Position numbers and translations under genes: made by a program. Source: Chryseobacterium sp. KACC 21268 (GTDB lineage Bacteria; Bacteroidota; Bacteroidia; Flavobacteriales; Weeksellaceae). Taken from it: a stretch of DNA of 64,000 nt. The DNA lies in assembly GCA_028736075.1 (NCBI GenBank), contig CP117875.1, positions 372,001-436,000 on the forward strand, written 5' to 3'. Shown here one piece after another: positions 20,559 to 28,426 of this stretch. Positions within the stretch are counted from its first letter, which is position 1. Each line of letters starts with the position of its first letter. The notes under the pieces were generated by a model that saw only the letters and a list, made by a program, of their open reading frames with translations, searched no databases and was not told where the DNA came from.

Positions 20559-21206
20559 GTGTGTTTATTTATCATAATTAATCAATGAAAATCAAATCAT
20601 TAAAAAATCATTAATTAAAAAAAAGAATTCGATGTGATAAGATCAACCCAAGAACATAGCTTTCTCAGAAATGGAAACTAAATGCTTTGCCTAGATTTTA
20701 GGACAAAAATTATAAAAATGTTGTGGGAAGATTCAAGCTATTTGGTTGAGATGCCGAGGTGGCGAATGAGTGAAAACCTGTAATAGCCAGTGGAGAATAA
20801 TTGATTTTTCATTTGTGTTTTATGTGTTTAGAAGTATATAATATTCTTAATTGCAAATTTTAACTTTTTAACGATTCAAAAGAATATTATGCATCAAATA
20901 ATTTACAAATTAATTATCATTATAAAATCAACCAATTGATTACCTGAATTTTAAAAAATTTTTTAACTTCAAAATCAACTATTCATTTTTCCTTATTTAC
21001 AAAATAACTTATCTTTATTTATTAATTAGCTTATCTGTTTTACGATTTGATAGGTGTAAAATTTTAACTTTTTTGCTGTAGCATTGTTTTTTGCTATTTT
21101 CGGCAAACAAAGTAATTTTTTATATTATTTGATGAGAGCGCATTTGATTCATATTAATATGTTCTTTATGAAGCAGATTAATTAAAGTATTTTTGAAACA
21201 CAAATT
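20559..21206. other. 648-base intergenic region between divergent surface-protein and AraC-regulator genes
   Basis: A long AT-rich region with no credible ORF; it should hold both divergent promoters, but I see no strong -33/-7 pair. A GC-richer patch at 20737-20787 can form a nested structure: GCTATT with AATAGC (20782-20787), GGTT (20744-20747) with AACC (20775-20778), and GCC (20753-20755) with GGC (20761-20763). It could be a small RNA or operator; evidence is weak. Confidence 0.4.
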
Positions 21207-22232
21207 TTGAAAGATAATTTCGACGTAAACAATCAGAAGAGAAGACAGTTCGGTAGAATTTTTTTCTATTCTGTAGCAGGTGTATTCGCATTTTTCCTGC
21301 TTCTTAGTATTTTTATAAAAGACAGTGGCGTAGTAGTCTCCAAGGGAATTCTTTTCTTTGGATTCTTCCTTACAATATATACGGCATATCTGCTGTCCAA
21401 AACCAAATACGATTTTGTAAAGCTCTATCGGATTCTTACTTTTTTCCTGGGATTCTTCATTACCTATGTCAGTTTATTAATTTCTGACATTTCTCGGGCT
21501 ATTCATTTTTTATTTGTTCCTATTGTTTTGCTGATAATGCTTATCTCATCGTTTAAGAAAGCTGTTTCTTGGGGAATTGTATTTCTACTATTTAGTGTCT
21601 TCAGTTCACAGATCTCAGCTTATTTCCAACTCGACATTAGAGAGGATTTTTTTAAAAACCAACCAGAAATCCTATTAATCCAGGAATATATTGTCATCAT
21701 CATCGCAACTTACTTTTCATTTGTGATTCTATATTTTAATAATGAGTTTATAAAAGCCAATAGTGAAGATCAGCCTGTACCATTGTTGGACGAAATCAAT
21801 CAGGAAGATTTCCCTCGGGAAGATCATTTTTCGGAATCGGAAAATAGTTCAGAACTGACTTTTGAATCATTGGACAAGGACAAAATACTGTATCAAAAAA
21901 TCGTACAGTTTTTTGAAGAAAAAAAACCCTATAAGAATCCAGAATTTAACATTAGAAAACTGGCAGAACTTTTAGACTCTAACAGTACGTATGTTTCCCG
22001 AGCATTGAATAGAGTCGGAAACAAAAAATTTAATCAACTCGTAAATGATTACAGGATAGACCAGGTAAAAAGAGAAATTGCGGGGAATCTACATCAGAAA
22101 TTCACTCTGGAACATATTTATACAAATGCGGGATTCTCCCAGCAATCTACATTCAACAGAATCTTTAAAGAGTATACTGGATTTACGCCTTCTGAATATA
22201 TAGAAAATTTGGACCGTTCAAACAACATGTAG
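21207..22232 (+). CDS. Membrane-anchored AraC-family regulator
   Basis: A 341-residue protein with about six transmembrane helices in residues 15-180 (for example SVAGVFAFFLLLSIFI and EYIVIIIATYFSFVIL), an acidic linker, then a C-terminal AraC/XylS DNA-binding domain (about 225-335) with both helix-turn-helix units: IRKLAELLDSNSTYVSRALN and the conserved AGFSQQSTFNRIFKEYTGFTP. It probably senses a membrane or envelope signal and controls transcription from the membrane. The start is TTG at 21207; an in-frame upstream ATG (21168) meets a stop at once. It is divergent from the large surface-protein gene, its likeliest target by position. Confidence 0.87.
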   Translation: MKDNFDVNNQKRRQFGRIFFYSVAGVFAFFLLLSIFIKDSGVVVSKGILFFGFFLTIYTAYLLSKTKYDFVKLYRILTFFLGFFITYVSLLISDISRAIHFLFVPIVLLIMLISSFKKAVSWGIVFLLFSVFSSQISAYFQLDIREDFFKNQPEILLIQEYIVIIIATYFSFVILYFNNEFIKANSEDQPVPLLDEINQEDFPREDHFSESENSSELTFESLDKDKILYQKIVQFFEEKKPYKNPEFNIRKLAELLDSNSTYVSRALNRVGNKKFNQLVNDYRIDQVKREIAGNLHQKFTLEHIYTNAGFSQQSTFNRIFKEYTGFTPSEYIENLDRSNNM

Positions 22233-22348
22233 TTGAACAAGTTGGCATTTGCACCTAGTTTTGAAAACTAATTCCAGACTCAAAATGTTTATTTCAAATG
22301 ATTTGATCACAATTTGATTAATATTTTTTCTCTTCTCAGCCGTTTGAT

Positions 22349-22356
22349 TATATTTG
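22349..22356 (+). promoter_or_regulatory. -7 promoter element for the guanidino-hydrolase pair
   Basis: TATATTTG fits TAnnTTTG exactly, 17 bases before the ATG at 22373. The nearest upstream TTTG (22315-22318) is too far away to be a standard -33 element. Confidence 0.5.
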
Positions 22357-22372
22357 CGACACTTACATTTTT

Positions 22373-23293
22373 ATGGGAATCAACCTCAATATTAAAAACG
22401 AAACGGGAAAACTAAAGTCTGTAGTTCTGGGGCAACCAAAATCCAACGGACCAATTCCAACGCTTGCAGAAAGCTACGACGCCAAATCATACAACACAAT
22501 CGAAAGCGGTATCTATCCAAAAGAGGAAGATATTGTCTTCGAAATGTCAGAATTTGAGAAAGTTCTGAAGAAATATGATGTTGAGGTTTTCCGTCCGAAA
22601 ATCATCAAAGATTACAACCAGGTTTTTGCACGCGATGTAGCTTTCGTCATCGAGGATAAAATGATCATTTCAAACATCATCCCAGACCGCGCAGATGAGC
22701 AGGAAGCTTACCGACATATTATTGACAAAGTTTCTTGGAGAAACGTGGTCAATCTGCCAGAAAAAGCGCACATCGAAGGTGGTGACGTGATTGTTTGGGA
22801 CGAATTTTTATTCATTGGAACCAGTTACAGCCCAGATTACAGAAATCTGAAAACCGCCAGAACCAACGAATACGCCATCGAAATCCTAAAAGAATATTTT
22901 CCTAAAAAGAGAATCATCGATTTGGATTTGAAGAAAAGTGACACCAAACCTTACGAAGGCATTTTGCATTTAGATTGTACCTTCAACCCAATTGGAGAGG
23001 ACAAATGTGTGATTTATAAAAACGGATTTGTGGACGAAGATGATTACCAATTGGTTCTTGATATTTTTGGCGAAGAAAATTGCTTTAATGTCAATGACGA
23101 AGAGATGTTCCAAATGTTCCCGAATGTTTTCTCAATCTCACCAGACGTTGTAGTCTCGGACAAAGCTTTCACCAGAATGAATGACCATTTCCGCAACGAA
23201 TGGGGAATTACTGTAGAAGAAATTCCATATAGAGAAATTTCCAAAATGGGCGGACTTTTGAGATGTTCAACGCTTCCATTAGTTAGAGAGTAA
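22373..23293 (+). CDS. Arginine deiminase/dimethylarginine hydrolase-family protein
   Basis: A 306-residue member of the guanidino-group-modifying superfamily (beta/alpha propeller). Catalytic features are present: EGGDVIVW, the histidine of LHLDCTFNP, and the C-terminal cysteine nucleophile in MGGLLRCSTLPLVRE. The N-terminal LKSVVLGQPKSNGP and FARDVAFVIEDKMI also match this family, which includes dimethylarginine dimethylaminohydrolase, arginine deiminase and amidinotransferases. The exact substrate cannot be fixed from sequence; arginine or a derivative is likely. CtlX follows after 38 bases, so the two probably share a transcript and pathway. Confidence 0.87.
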   Translation: MGINLNIKNETGKLKSVVLGQPKSNGPIPTLAESYDAKSYNTIESGIYPKEEDIVFEMSEFEKVLKKYDVEVFRPKIIKDYNQVFARDVAFVIEDKMIISNIIPDRADEQEAYRHIIDKVSWRNVVNLPEKAHIEGGDVIVWDEFLFIGTSYSPDYRNLKTARTNEYAIEILKEYFPKKRIIDLDLKKSDTKPYEGILHLDCTFNPIGEDKCVIYKNGFVDEDDYQLVLDIFGEENCFNVNDEEMFQMFPNVFSISPDVVVSDKAFTRMNDHFRNEWGITVEEIPYREISKMGGLLRCSTLPLVRE

Positions 23294-23331
23294 TTTTTTA
23301 TTCATTTAATTCTTTAATCATTAATTTAAAA

Positions 23332-24249
23332 ATGCAAACCACAGATACAGTTCTAATGATAGAGCCAATCGCTTTCGGATTCAACGAGCAAACGGCGGTT
23401 AACAATTATTTCCAAGTTCAGCAGGAAGGAAATGTGCAGGAAAAAGCGCTTCAGGAATTCCATTCTTTTGTTGAGAAATTGAGAGCGAAAGGCATCAACG
23501 TCATTACCATTAAAGATACGATTGAACCAAAGACACCGGATTCAATTTTCCCTAACAATTGGGTGAGTTTTCACGCTGATGGAAAAATCGTTTTGTATCC
23601 AATGTTTGCCGAAAACAGACGTTTGGAAAGACGTGAAGATATCATTAAGCAAATCAAAGAACAATTTGGCGTCACAGAAATCATCGATTATTCCAAGATT
23701 GAAAACGAGAACAAATATCTGGAAGGAACTGGAAGTATGATTTTCGACCACGACAACAAGATTGCCTATGGCTCGGTTTCGTTGAGGTTGGATGAGGAAC
23801 TTTTTAGAAAATTCTGTGCTGATTTTGGATTTACGCCCGTCGTTTTTTATTCTTATCAAACTGCCGGCGACGAAAGATTGCCAATCTATCACACCAACGT
23901 GATGATGTGCGTGGCGGACAAGTTTGTCGTAATCTGTTTGGATTGTATCGACGATGAAAGTGAAAAACAAAACGTCATCGATTCCATCAAAAATTCAGGG
24001 AAAGAATTGATAGAAATCTCCGAAGACCAAATGCAGAATTTCGCCGGAAATATGCTTCAGGTCCAGAATAATTCGGGAGAAAAGTTCCTGATAATGAGCC
24101 AAAGTGCTTACAAATCTTTGAAATCGGAACAAGTTTCCGCGATTGAAAAATATTCAGAAATCATTTACTCCGATTTGGAAACCATAGAAACCAACGGTGG
24201 CGGAAGTGCCCGATGTATGTTGGCAGAGGTTTTCTTGCCGAAGAAATAA
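23332..24249 (+). CDS. ctlX: Citrulline utilization hydrolase CtlX
   Basis: A 305-residue member of the same superfamily but a distinct branch. It shows FPNNWVSFHADGKIVLYPM, the YLEGTGSMIFDH segment, the catalytic histidine in YHTNVMMCVADKFVV, and the cysteine nucleophile in NGGGSARCMLAEVFLP. This pattern is that of CtlX, first described in Francisella, where it supports growth on citrulline. With the preceding deiminase-like gene it would form a two-step breakdown of arginine or citrulline; this is inference from adjacency. A strong bidirectional terminator follows. Confidence 0.88.
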   Translation: MQTTDTVLMIEPIAFGFNEQTAVNNYFQVQQEGNVQEKALQEFHSFVEKLRAKGINVITIKDTIEPKTPDSIFPNNWVSFHADGKIVLYPMFAENRRLERREDIIKQIKEQFGVTEIIDYSKIENENKYLEGTGSMIFDHDNKIAYGSVSLRLDEELFRKFCADFGFTPVVFYSYQTAGDERLPIYHTNVMMCVADKFVVICLDCIDDESEKQNVIDSIKNSGKELIEISEDQMQNFAGNMLQVQNNSGEKFLIMSQSAYKSLKSEQVSAIEKYSEIIYSDLETIETNGGGSARCMLAEVFLPKK

Positions 24250-24266
24250 ATTAAATTTAAAGAAAC

Positions 24267-24300
24267 AAAAATCCCGATACAAATTTGAATCGGGATTTTT
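24267..24300. terminator. Bidirectional terminator
   Basis: AAAAATCCCGAT (24267-24278) pairs perfectly with ATCGGGATTTTT (24289-24300). It ends ctlX on the plus strand and the converging giant T9SS gene on the minus strand. Confidence 0.88.
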
Positions 24301-24303
24301 GTT

Positions 24304-27300
24304 TTACTTTTTGATTACTTTTCGTATTATCTCTTTGCTATCGGTTTTTATCTTGAGATAATAAATTCCGTTGCCTGCATTGATATTAAATTTAAGATTC
24401 TTGGAAGGCAAACTTAAGATTTGGGTTTGCAAAACTCTTCCTGCAGCATCGTACAACGCTATAGATTTTACATTTTCTTTTGCAAGAATGTTCACTTCGC
24501 CTTTTGTCGGAATTGGATAAACCGTTACTTCATTTAGCTTCAAATCTTCATTGCCTAAGGTTGGCGAAGAAACCGTTTTCTTGTTGGCATAAATCAATCC
24601 AGACGAGCAATACACAACTGCGTTCAAATCCAAAGATTGTCTCACGCTAGAGTTGTTGGAGAATACCAAAACTTTGATGTAATATCTTCCAGCAGACAAG
24701 CTATAGTTTTCCACTTTCGGGCTTCGGCTGTTTAGCCAACCTTTTGCACCATCATTCATCCATTGGGTTTTTGTGATTTCGATTTCGTCTTCACTTCCGT
24801 CTGGGTTTACTTTTACGAGATACGTCCAGTTTCTTACGAAAGATAGAGATCTAAGATTCAGAGTTGCATCTGTCGCATTTTCTGGGATGGCAAACTCTCT
24901 GCTTTTGTAGGTGTAATAACCTTCGAAGTTGTTCAGAGAAATCCATTGGCTGTTGTTTCCGTTTCCGATGTCTGCGTTGCTCCAACCGGAATATGTGTGT
25001 CTTACTTTCGGTGTGATTTCGGTTCCGTTGATGTCATAGCCTTTCCAATCGTCATCGTCAGCATCTATATTCAACGGATTTCCATCTGAGCCTTTTCCAG
25101 TAGAAATATCCGCAGAATTCCCACCAATGCTGAATGATACGGTCTGAGAAGAAGATTTGTCATCAGCATCAGAAACAGTCAGTTTTGCGGTGTAGTTTCC
25201 TGGTGTGGTATAGACTACGGTTGGGCTTGATACTGTTGTAGAACTTACTGTCGGATTTCCGGAGAATTCCCAAGTATAATTGGTAATAGTTCCAGTACTG
25301 AGGCTTCCATCAAAATCTACTGGATAATTATTGTTGCTAAATTGAGTCGCGTTGTAATTAATTTTAGCTTTCAGAATAGACGTTTCGTCTAGGATTTCTG
25401 TGATATAATCATTGGTATCAATCGGGAAATTATAATCGAAATAAATCTCTGCTTTGTTTTTAAAAATATCGCCTTCCACAAGATTTGGGTTTGTTCTTAT
25501 TTTAAGAAGAACACCACCGTGACCTCCACTTTGCAGTTTTATTTTTTTGAATGCAAATTCCACTTTGTTCCCTGATATTGTTGTGACAACATCAGCAGAA
25601 GCATTTTGCAATTGAAGTGTATTAATATCAAATTCTGCAGGATTGATGTCCATTTTCACCACAATATTTTCTGCTTCGGCTGTTCCTGTATTTTCAAAAT
25701 TGACAACATAATGCATATATTTCCCAACCGCAACAGACGGCACAGTTTCACCTTCCAAACAAATAATATCATTCGGGTCAAAGGAGTTCACCACTGTGTG
25801 GTTGAAACCAAAGTTGTTGTCCTCCGGTGTTAGATCTGCACTGTTTGGCGTGATCTGCGCATTGAATGTCAAAATATCGCCAGAGTTTACTGGATTTGTA
25901 GAATTGGTTGGTGTATTAATCGTGAATGTGATTTCCGAAGCTGTATTTGCGAAAGGTTTCAGATTGGTGTAATCAAACTCCAAAGTTCCATTGCTCGCAA
26001 CCGAATACGGAAGCGAGCTGCTTTGGAAAGTCATTTTGCTGGCATCGTAATTCAGGATTACTTTTCCGGAAAGCGTTGTGTTTCCTTTGTTTCTCCAAAC
26101 CAGTTTGTAAGTCGCATCAAATCCTGGTCTTGCGCCTGTAAGTGGCGCAATCACCACCTCAGCATCGTTTTGGTTTCCGTTGGCTGTGACGCAAATATCT
26201 TGGGTAAAGACATTGTTGTTAGAATCCGCAAAACTAGTACTGAAAGTGGCTGGCGAAATGGAGAACAAGCCCGGATTTTCCGCCAGAGCAGTCAGATTGA
26301 AATTACCAGCTTGTGTGTAAAACTCGTATTTTCCATCATTCTGAGCGAAGGTTTCTCCGGAGTTTGCCCCGTCATTTATTTTAAGCTTCAAGAATTCGAA
26401 AGGATTGTCTGAGGCATCGCAGCCGTTGCTGTTCGCATCAAATCTCACAGTTCCGGAAATGGTGTTGAAGTTTCCTCCCGGTGTGAAGGAGCAGTAGGTG
26501 TTGACGTTGGCCGTTTTTCCCTCATTAATTAATATTGTTTTAATATCTTCAATTTCAGAATCGTCTGCACAGATGTATTTGATGTTAGTTCCTACAAACG
26601 CTCCGTTATAACTTACTAGCAGTTGTTTTCTTCCATTTTTCAAAAAAAGATATTCCAAATTCGGATTAGAAGTAAAGTTTACATTTTCTAATACCAAATT
26701 CTGCGTGAAGCTTAAATGAGTGAAATTATTACCTTCGATCTCCAAACTATGCAATTGAGAAAGTTGAGCAAAATCAAGATTCGAAAGGAGTTGATTATTT
26801 AGATTCAGATATTCCAATTTCGACAATCCATTGATATTCAAACTCGCAAGAGAAGGATCAAAGTTAGCTTCGCCAGAGATTGGTCCCCAAGTCTGCTTAT
26901 TATTCGAAAGGTCAAGATACTCAAGATTTGTAAATTGTGACGCATCAAAAGTCACAAGAGAATTGCCACGCAATTCTAGTTTTGTAAGATTGGGACAATT
27001 TGTAATATTGGATACAGCGAGATTATTATTAGTCCAAACAATGGTGTTCACTTGCGGACAATTATTAACTATCAAAGCCTGTGTATTCCCGTGAATATTA
27101 TACGCAGAAGCATTGTAACTATCCGTATAAGCAGATTTTATTTCCAACAGATTCGGACAATTTTTGATGCTTACGTTTGCAATATCACATTCTGACAAAT
27201 TAAAAATTTTGAAATTATTAAGTCCATCAATGTTTATATCCCCGATTTTTCCGTGGCTGTGTGAGTAGGAAGAATCGTTGATATAATAGATTGCCTCCAA

Positions 27301-27582
27301 ATTCACGAAAGAATTGATGCCTTCTAAAGTTGTGTAGTTAGATATTTGTCTGAAATCTATTCTATATACCAGAGCAGCCTCGGAAAGCTGTATTTCTCCA
27401 TCCTGATTTTGGTCTATAAGAATATTAGTCCCGTTTTGATCATAGGCAAGCACAAAATTGTTTTGAGCAACTACACCACCTACCAAAGCTTGCTTAAAAT
27501 TGGCATCTGCAAAAGAAACATTTTGAGCCTGCATCCCTACTGAGAGGAATACGAGCCAAAAAAATAATTTATTAATCATCAT
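24304..27582 (-). CDS. Giant T9SS-exported protein with leucine-rich repeats and PKD-like domain
   Basis: A 1,092-residue surface or secreted protein. In order: signal peptide (LFFWLVFLSVGMQAQ), an acidic DQNQDGEIQ loop, leucine-rich repeats (roughly residues 80-320, pattern LEYLDLSNN, LEYLNLNNQ), a SdrD-like beta domain, a conserved flavobacterial repeat domain with FDPNDIICLEGE and NKAEIYFDYNFPIDT, a PKD-like Ig fold (ITNYTWEFSGN, YTTPGNYTAKLTVSD), a pre-peptidase-like beta domain, and a T9SS type A C-terminal domain (about 1016-1092, VYPIPTKGEVNI, GIYYLKIKTDS). LRR proteins of this kind act in adhesion or protein binding; the ligand is unknown. It starts 81 bases after a LytTR regulator, so co-transcription with the two-component pair is possible. 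Confidence 0.9.
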   Translation of the reverse strand: MMINKLFFWLVFLSVGMQAQNVSFADANFKQALVGGVVAQNNFVLAYDQNGTNILIDQNQDGEIQLSEAALVYRIDFRQISNYTTLEGINSFVNLEAIYYINDSSYSHSHGKIGDINIDGLNNFKIFNLSECDIANVSIKNCPNLLEIKSAYTDSYNASAYNIHGNTQALIVNNCPQVNTIVWTNNNLAVSNITNCPNLTKLELRGNSLVTFDASQFTNLEYLDLSNNKQTWGPISGEANFDPSLASLNINGLSKLEYLNLNNQLLSNLDFAQLSQLHSLEIEGNNFTHLSFTQNLVLENVNFTSNPNLEYLFLKNGRKQLLVSYNGAFVGTNIKYICADDSEIEDIKTILINEGKTANVNTYCSFTPGGNFNTISGTVRFDANSNGCDASDNPFEFLKLKINDGANSGETFAQNDGKYEFYTQAGNFNLTALAENPGLFSISPATFSTSFADSNNNVFTQDICVTANGNQNDAEVVIAPLTGARPGFDATYKLVWRNKGNTTLSGKVILNYDASKMTFQSSSLPYSVASNGTLEFDYTNLKPFANTASEITFTINTPTNSTNPVNSGDILTFNAQITPNSADLTPEDNNFGFNHTVVNSFDPNDIICLEGETVPSVAVGKYMHYVVNFENTGTAEAENIVVKMDINPAEFDINTLQLQNASADVVTTISGNKVEFAFKKIKLQSGGHGGVLLKIRTNPNLVEGDIFKNKAEIYFDYNFPIDTNDYITEILDETSILKAKINYNATQFSNNNYPVDFDGSLSTGTITNYTWEFSGNPTVSSTTVSSPTVVYTTPGNYTAKLTVSDADDKSSSQTVSFSIGGNSADISTGKGSDGNPLNIDADDDDWKGYDINGTEITPKVRHTYSGWSNADIGNGNNSQWISLNNFEGYYTYKSREFAIPENATDATLNLRSLSFVRNWTYLVKVNPDGSEDEIEITKTQWMNDGAKGWLNSRSPKVENYSLSAGRYYIKVLVFSNNSSVRQSLDLNAVVYCSSGLIYANKKTVSSPTLGNEDLKLNEVTVYPIPTKGEVNILAKENVKSIALYDAAGRVLQTQILSLPSKNLKFNINAGNGIYYLKIKTDSKEIIRKVIKK

Positions 27583-27663
27583 TTGTGTTTTTCTGTGTTA
27601 AAATTAGTTTGAATATTTATAATATTAAACCTCAATTAGAATTCGGTTGTTTTGAATTAGAAT

Positions 27664-28425
27664 TTATAGTTTACTAATTAATTCCTGAAGTCTTTCCTTC
27701 TTCCGCTGAGAAACTGGAAGCTGAGAATCATCTGACATTATGACAAATCCGCCTTCCTTCCTGATGTAAGATTTCAACTCATTCAGGTTAATCAAATGCG
27801 ACTGATGAATCCTCCCAAAACCCTGATCCTTCAGCAGTTCCTCATATTCCTTCAAGGTTTTGGAAATCATCACGGGCTTGTGATTTTTGATGAAAAACTT
27901 TGTATAATTGTCTTCACTTTCGCAGCGGATGATGTCTTTAATCTCAAAAAGATGAATCCCGTCTGACGTTGAAAGCGCAATTTTTTTGAAACCTTCAGAT
28001 TTTTTCTGAATATTTTCCAACAGCAATCCAATGTTTTTGTTGTCCGTATTTTGATGGATTACATTTTTGATTTTCTTCAAAACGCTCTGTAATTCATCAG
28101 GATTCACAGGTTTCAAAAGAAAATCCAACGCACTGAATCGAAACGCTTTAATCGCAAATTCCTCATGAGCCGTGATGAAAATAATATGAGAAGTCACGTT
28201 CCCAAATTTCTCATTCAGTTTTTCCAAAATATCAAAACCAGTTCCGTCATTCATCAGAATATCCAGAAATGCGATGTCGGGTTTTACCCTTTCCATCAGT
28301 TCTGTTCCAGTTTTCACGCTATCTGCCTCGCCCACGATTTGGATTTCTGGCGCGTACAGATTTATCATCATCTTCATTCCTTCCCGCAGATTGCCGTCAT
28401 CGTCTATTAATACAGCTTTTATCAT
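27664..28425 (-). CDS. LytTR-family response regulator
   Basis: A 253-residue regulator. The receiver domain has the acidic cluster D8-D10, phosphoacceptor D55 in AFLDILM and the lysine of LLKPVN. The C-terminal LytTR DNA-binding domain (about 150-253) shows IKDIIRCESEDNYTKFF and FGRIHQSHLINL. Its partner kinase gene ends one base upstream, so the two are one transcription unit. LytTR regulators with LytS-type kinases commonly control envelope and adhesion genes; the T9SS giant protein directly downstream is a candidate target. Confidence 0.94.
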   Translation of the reverse strand: MIKAVLIDDDGNLREGMKMMINLYAPEIQIVGEADSVKTGTELMERVKPDIAFLDILMNDGTGFDILEKLNEKFGNVTSHIIFITAHEEFAIKAFRFSALDFLLKPVNPDELQSVLKKIKNVIHQNTDNKNIGLLLENIQKKSEGFKKIALSTSDGIHLFEIKDIIRCESEDNYTKFFIKNHKPVMISKTLKEYEELLKDQGFGRIHQSHLINLNELKSYIRKEGGFVIMSDDSQLPVSQRKKERLQELISKL

Positions 28426-28426
28426 C

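Noticed and set aside
20744-20790. tRNA-like GCCGAGGTGGCGAA segment
   Set aside because: It recalls a D-arm of a class II tRNA, but there is no acceptor stem, anticodon arm or T-loop sequence around it.
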